From Alphaproteobacteria bacterium (GTDB lineage: Bacteria > Pseudomonadota > Alphaproteobacteria > ATCC43930 > CGMCC-115725), in contig JAFAHP010000614.1 of NCBI GenBank assembly GCA_019237175.1, positions 1-7,031 on the forward strand: a DNA stretch of 7,031 nt. Reading direction: 5' to 3'. A program made the translations under genes and the position numbers. Positions 5,252 through 7,031 of the stretch are shown here, one piece after another (within the stretch, counting starts at the first letter, position 1; each line of letters opens with the position of its first letter). A model generated the notes under the pieces. That model saw only the letters and a list, made by a program, of their open reading frames with translations. It searched no databases and was not told the origin of the DNA.

Positions 5252-6958
5252 ATGACGGAACCGGTCGGTCTCGCCAAAGGGCTCACCAACTATGGCGATC
5301 CCGATTTCGCACTCTATCTGCGGCGCTCGTTTGCCCGCTCGATGGGCTATTCGAGCGACATGCTCGCATGCCCGGTGATCGGCATCGCCGACACATATTC
5401 CGGCTACAACAACTGCCACCGCCATTTCCCCGAATTGATCGAGGCGGTCAAGCGCGGCGTCTTGGCGATGGGCGGGTTGCCGCTGACCTTTCCGACGATC
5501 TCGCTCGGCGAAGTCTTTCTCAATCCGACGAGCCTGATGTTTCGCAACCTGATGGCGATCGACACCGAAGAGATGATCCGCGCCCAGCCGATGGACGCGG
5601 TGGTGCTGGTCGGCGGCTGCGACAAGACCGTGCCTGCTCAACTGATGGGTGCCATTTCCGCAAACCGCCCGGCGATCCAGCTGGTCGCCGGGCCGATGAT
5701 GACCGCGCGCTGGCATGGCGAGCGGCTTGGCGCCTGCACCGATTGCCGCCGGTTCTGGGCCCGCTACCGCGCCGGTGAGATCGAGCCCAAGGAAATCCGG
5801 GAAATCGAGGGCAACCTCGCCACCACCGCTGGCACCTGCGCGGTCATGGGGACCGCCAGCACGATGGCTTCGGTCGCCGAGGCGCTGGGCATGATCTTGC
5901 CCGGCACCGCAGCGATCCCCGCAGTCCACGCCGATCGGTTGCGCGCCGGCGAGGCGACCGGGCGTGCGGCGATGCAACTTGCGCGCAGCGGCCTGACACC
6001 CGACCGGATCATCACGGCAGACGCGGTGGAGAACGCATTGCGCGTGCTGATGGCGATCGGCGGCTCGACCAATGCCGTCCTGCACCTGACCGCGATTGCC
6101 GGCCGTGCCGGCATCGACATCGATTTGCGGCATTTGAACGAGATCAGCGACTCGACACCGGTTCTCGTCGATCTGAAGCCAACCGGCCCGCATTACATGG
6201 AAGACCTGTTTGCGGCCGGCGGCGTTGGCGCCGTATTGCGCGAGTTGCGGCCGCTGCTTCATCTCGATTGTCTGACGGTCACCGGCGAGACGTTATCGCA
6301 GCGTCTTTCCGCACCCGCCGGCCCGGTCGACCGCTCTGTTGTCAAGCCGCTCGCCGATCCGCTCCAACCGGCGGGCGGGCTCGTCGCGTTGTTCGGTTCC
6401 TTGGCGCCGGGGGGCGCCATCTTCAAGCGTTCGGCGGCCGACCCGAAATTGTTCGAGAAGGACGGACGGGCGGTCGTCTTCGCGTCGCTTGAGGATCTCT
6501 CGGCGCGCATCGACGATCCCGATCTCGACGTGACGCCGGACGATTTCCTGGTACTCCAGAATGCCGGACCGGTTTCTGCCTCAGGGATGCCGGAAGCCGG
6601 TTACCTGCCGATCCCGGCGAAATTGGCGCGCGCTGGTGTCAAGGACATGGTGCGGATTTCGGACGCCCGAATGAGCGGTACCGCCTATGGCTCAATCGTG
6701 TTGCATGTGACGCCGGATGCTGCGTCGGGTGGGCCGCTGGCACGGGTCCGAAACGGCGATCGGATACGCCTGTCGGTCAAGGAGCGCCGCATCGATCTCC
6801 TGGTCCCGCCGGAGGAACTCGCCCGCCGCCCGGTGGCAGCGCCGCCGATCCCCGAGCGCGGCTATGCCCGCCTCTACCGCAACGAAATCCTGCAGGCCGA
6901 CCGCGGCTGCGACTTCAACTTTCTGCGCAAACACCCACTGACCGTGCCACAGTCTTGA
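5252..6958 (+). CDS. IlvD/Edd-family dehydratase (probable sugar-acid dehydratase)
   Basis: The 568-aa product is a full-length member of the IlvD/Edd family of Fe-S dehydratases, which remove water from 2,3-dihydroxy acids to give 2-keto-3-deoxy acids. Seen: GYNNCHRHFPELIEA (C55), VLVGGCDKTVPAQ (C123, D124), TTAGTCAVMGTASTM (C196), SLGEVFLNPTSLMFRN with E87, and RISDARMSGTAYG with S475. The three Cys are spaced as the [2Fe-2S] ligands of Rhizobium L-arabinonate dehydratase (C59, C127, C200 from memory), and S475 matches its catalytic Ser. CTDC at 162-165 is an extra pair. The enzyme reads more like the pentonate/aldonate subgroup than like branched-chain IlvD, but the substrate is not decided by sequence. 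ATG 5252 has GAGGAAG about 5 nt upstream. No sugar transporter, dehydrogenase or aldolase is adjacent. The 386-aa minus-strand frame at 5102-6262 is its antisense shadow. Confidence 0.92.
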   Translation: MTEPVGLAKGLTNYGDPDFALYLRRSFARSMGYSSDMLACPVIGIADTYSGYNNCHRHFPELIEAVKRGVLAMGGLPLTFPTISLGEVFLNPTSLMFRNLMAIDTEEMIRAQPMDAVVLVGGCDKTVPAQLMGAISANRPAIQLVAGPMMTARWHGERLGACTDCRRFWARYRAGEIEPKEIREIEGNLATTAGTCAVMGTASTMASVAEALGMILPGTAAIPAVHADRLRAGEATGRAAMQLARSGLTPDRIITADAVENALRVLMAIGGSTNAVLHLTAIAGRAGIDIDLRHLNEISDSTPVLVDLKPTGPHYMEDLFAAGGVGAVLRELRPLLHLDCLTVTGETLSQRLSAPAGPVDRSVVKPLADPLQPAGGLVALFGSLAPGGAIFKRSAADPKLFEKDGRAVVFASLEDLSARIDDPDLDVTPDDFLVLQNAGPVSASGMPEAGYLPIPAKLARAGVKDMVRISDARMSGTAYGSIVLHVTPDAASGGPLARVRNGDRIRLSVKERRIDLLVPPEELARRPVAAPPIPERGYARLYRNEILQADRGCDFNFLRKHPLTVPQS

Positions 6959-7009
6959 CTGTCGGCTGAGCCACTCCCGCAGAAGAGGTCAAGCCGTGAC
7001 CGAAGACCC

Positions 7010-7029
7010 ACCGGGGAGGCTCCGGTTTT
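7010..7029 (+). terminator. Candidate intrinsic terminator after the dehydratase gene
   Basis: ACCGG (7010-7014), a 7-nt loop and CCGGT (7022-7026) are followed by a run of T to 7029, about 50 nt after the dehydratase stop. The 5-bp stem and four T's make a modest rho-independent terminator; the window ends two bases later, so a longer T tract cannot be judged. The stretch 6959-7009 has no convincing gene: a GTG at 6996 with AGAAGAGG upstream opens an 11-codon frame that stops at 7031. Confidence 0.4.
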
Positions 7030-7031
7030 GA

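Noticed and set aside
5102..6262. 386-aa minus-strand frame opposite the dehydratase
   Set aside because: Antisense of a strongly conserved gene and of a repeat; Arg/His/Gln-rich, typical of a GC-rich shadow frame.
6996..7031. 11-codon GTG ORF with a purine-rich stretch upstream, ending at the window edge
   Set aside because: Too short and overlaps the candidate terminator hairpin; probably chance.

Overview
The window is about 7 kb of GC-rich, gene-dense chromosomal DNA. GTG starts, GC-ending codons and three different palindromic intergenic elements of the kind scattered through alphaproteobacterial genomes suggest an alphaproteobacterium (a Hyphomicrobiales or Rhodospirillales type). This is a judgement from style, not from a marker gene. 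I see no tRNA, rRNA, CRISPR array, transposase or integrase.

Layout. Minus strand, left end: an RraA-family aldolase-like gene (540-1247), then a possible 23-residue ORF coupled by ATGA to an unrecognised gene that runs off the left edge (1-407). Divergent from rraA on the plus strand is a single-domain extradiol-dioxygenase-like VOC protein (1352-1927). A small, extremely hydrophobic membrane protein (1930-2184, minus) converges on it with a 2-bp gap. The plus strand then carries folB (2274-2669), a mosaic palindromic repeat, folP (2904-3803), a two-domain VOC protein (3875-4798), a broken GIY-YIG nuclease gene (4834-5131), a second mosaic repeat, and an IlvD/Edd-family dehydratase (5252-6958). 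A candidate terminator lies at the right edge.

How the genes fit together. FolB and FolP are two steps of one pathway (dihydroneopterin aldolase, dihydropteroate synthase); the intervening step, FolK, is not here. The FolP is not the usual bacterial form: its loops match the Sul1/Sul2/Sul3 type of sulfonamide-insensitive dihydropteroate synthase, yet it sits in an ordinary chromosomal setting beside folB. Its last ~20 residues are read out of a palindromic repeat. RraA plus an extradiol-like VOC enzyme suggests meta-cleavage of an aromatic acid, and the IlvD/Edd enzyme suggests sugar-acid catabolism; both are inferences.

Most interesting points: the Sul-like FolP beside folB, its repeat-derived C-terminus, and the GIY-YIG pseudogene whose apparent 4-nt deletion falls on the YIG motif.
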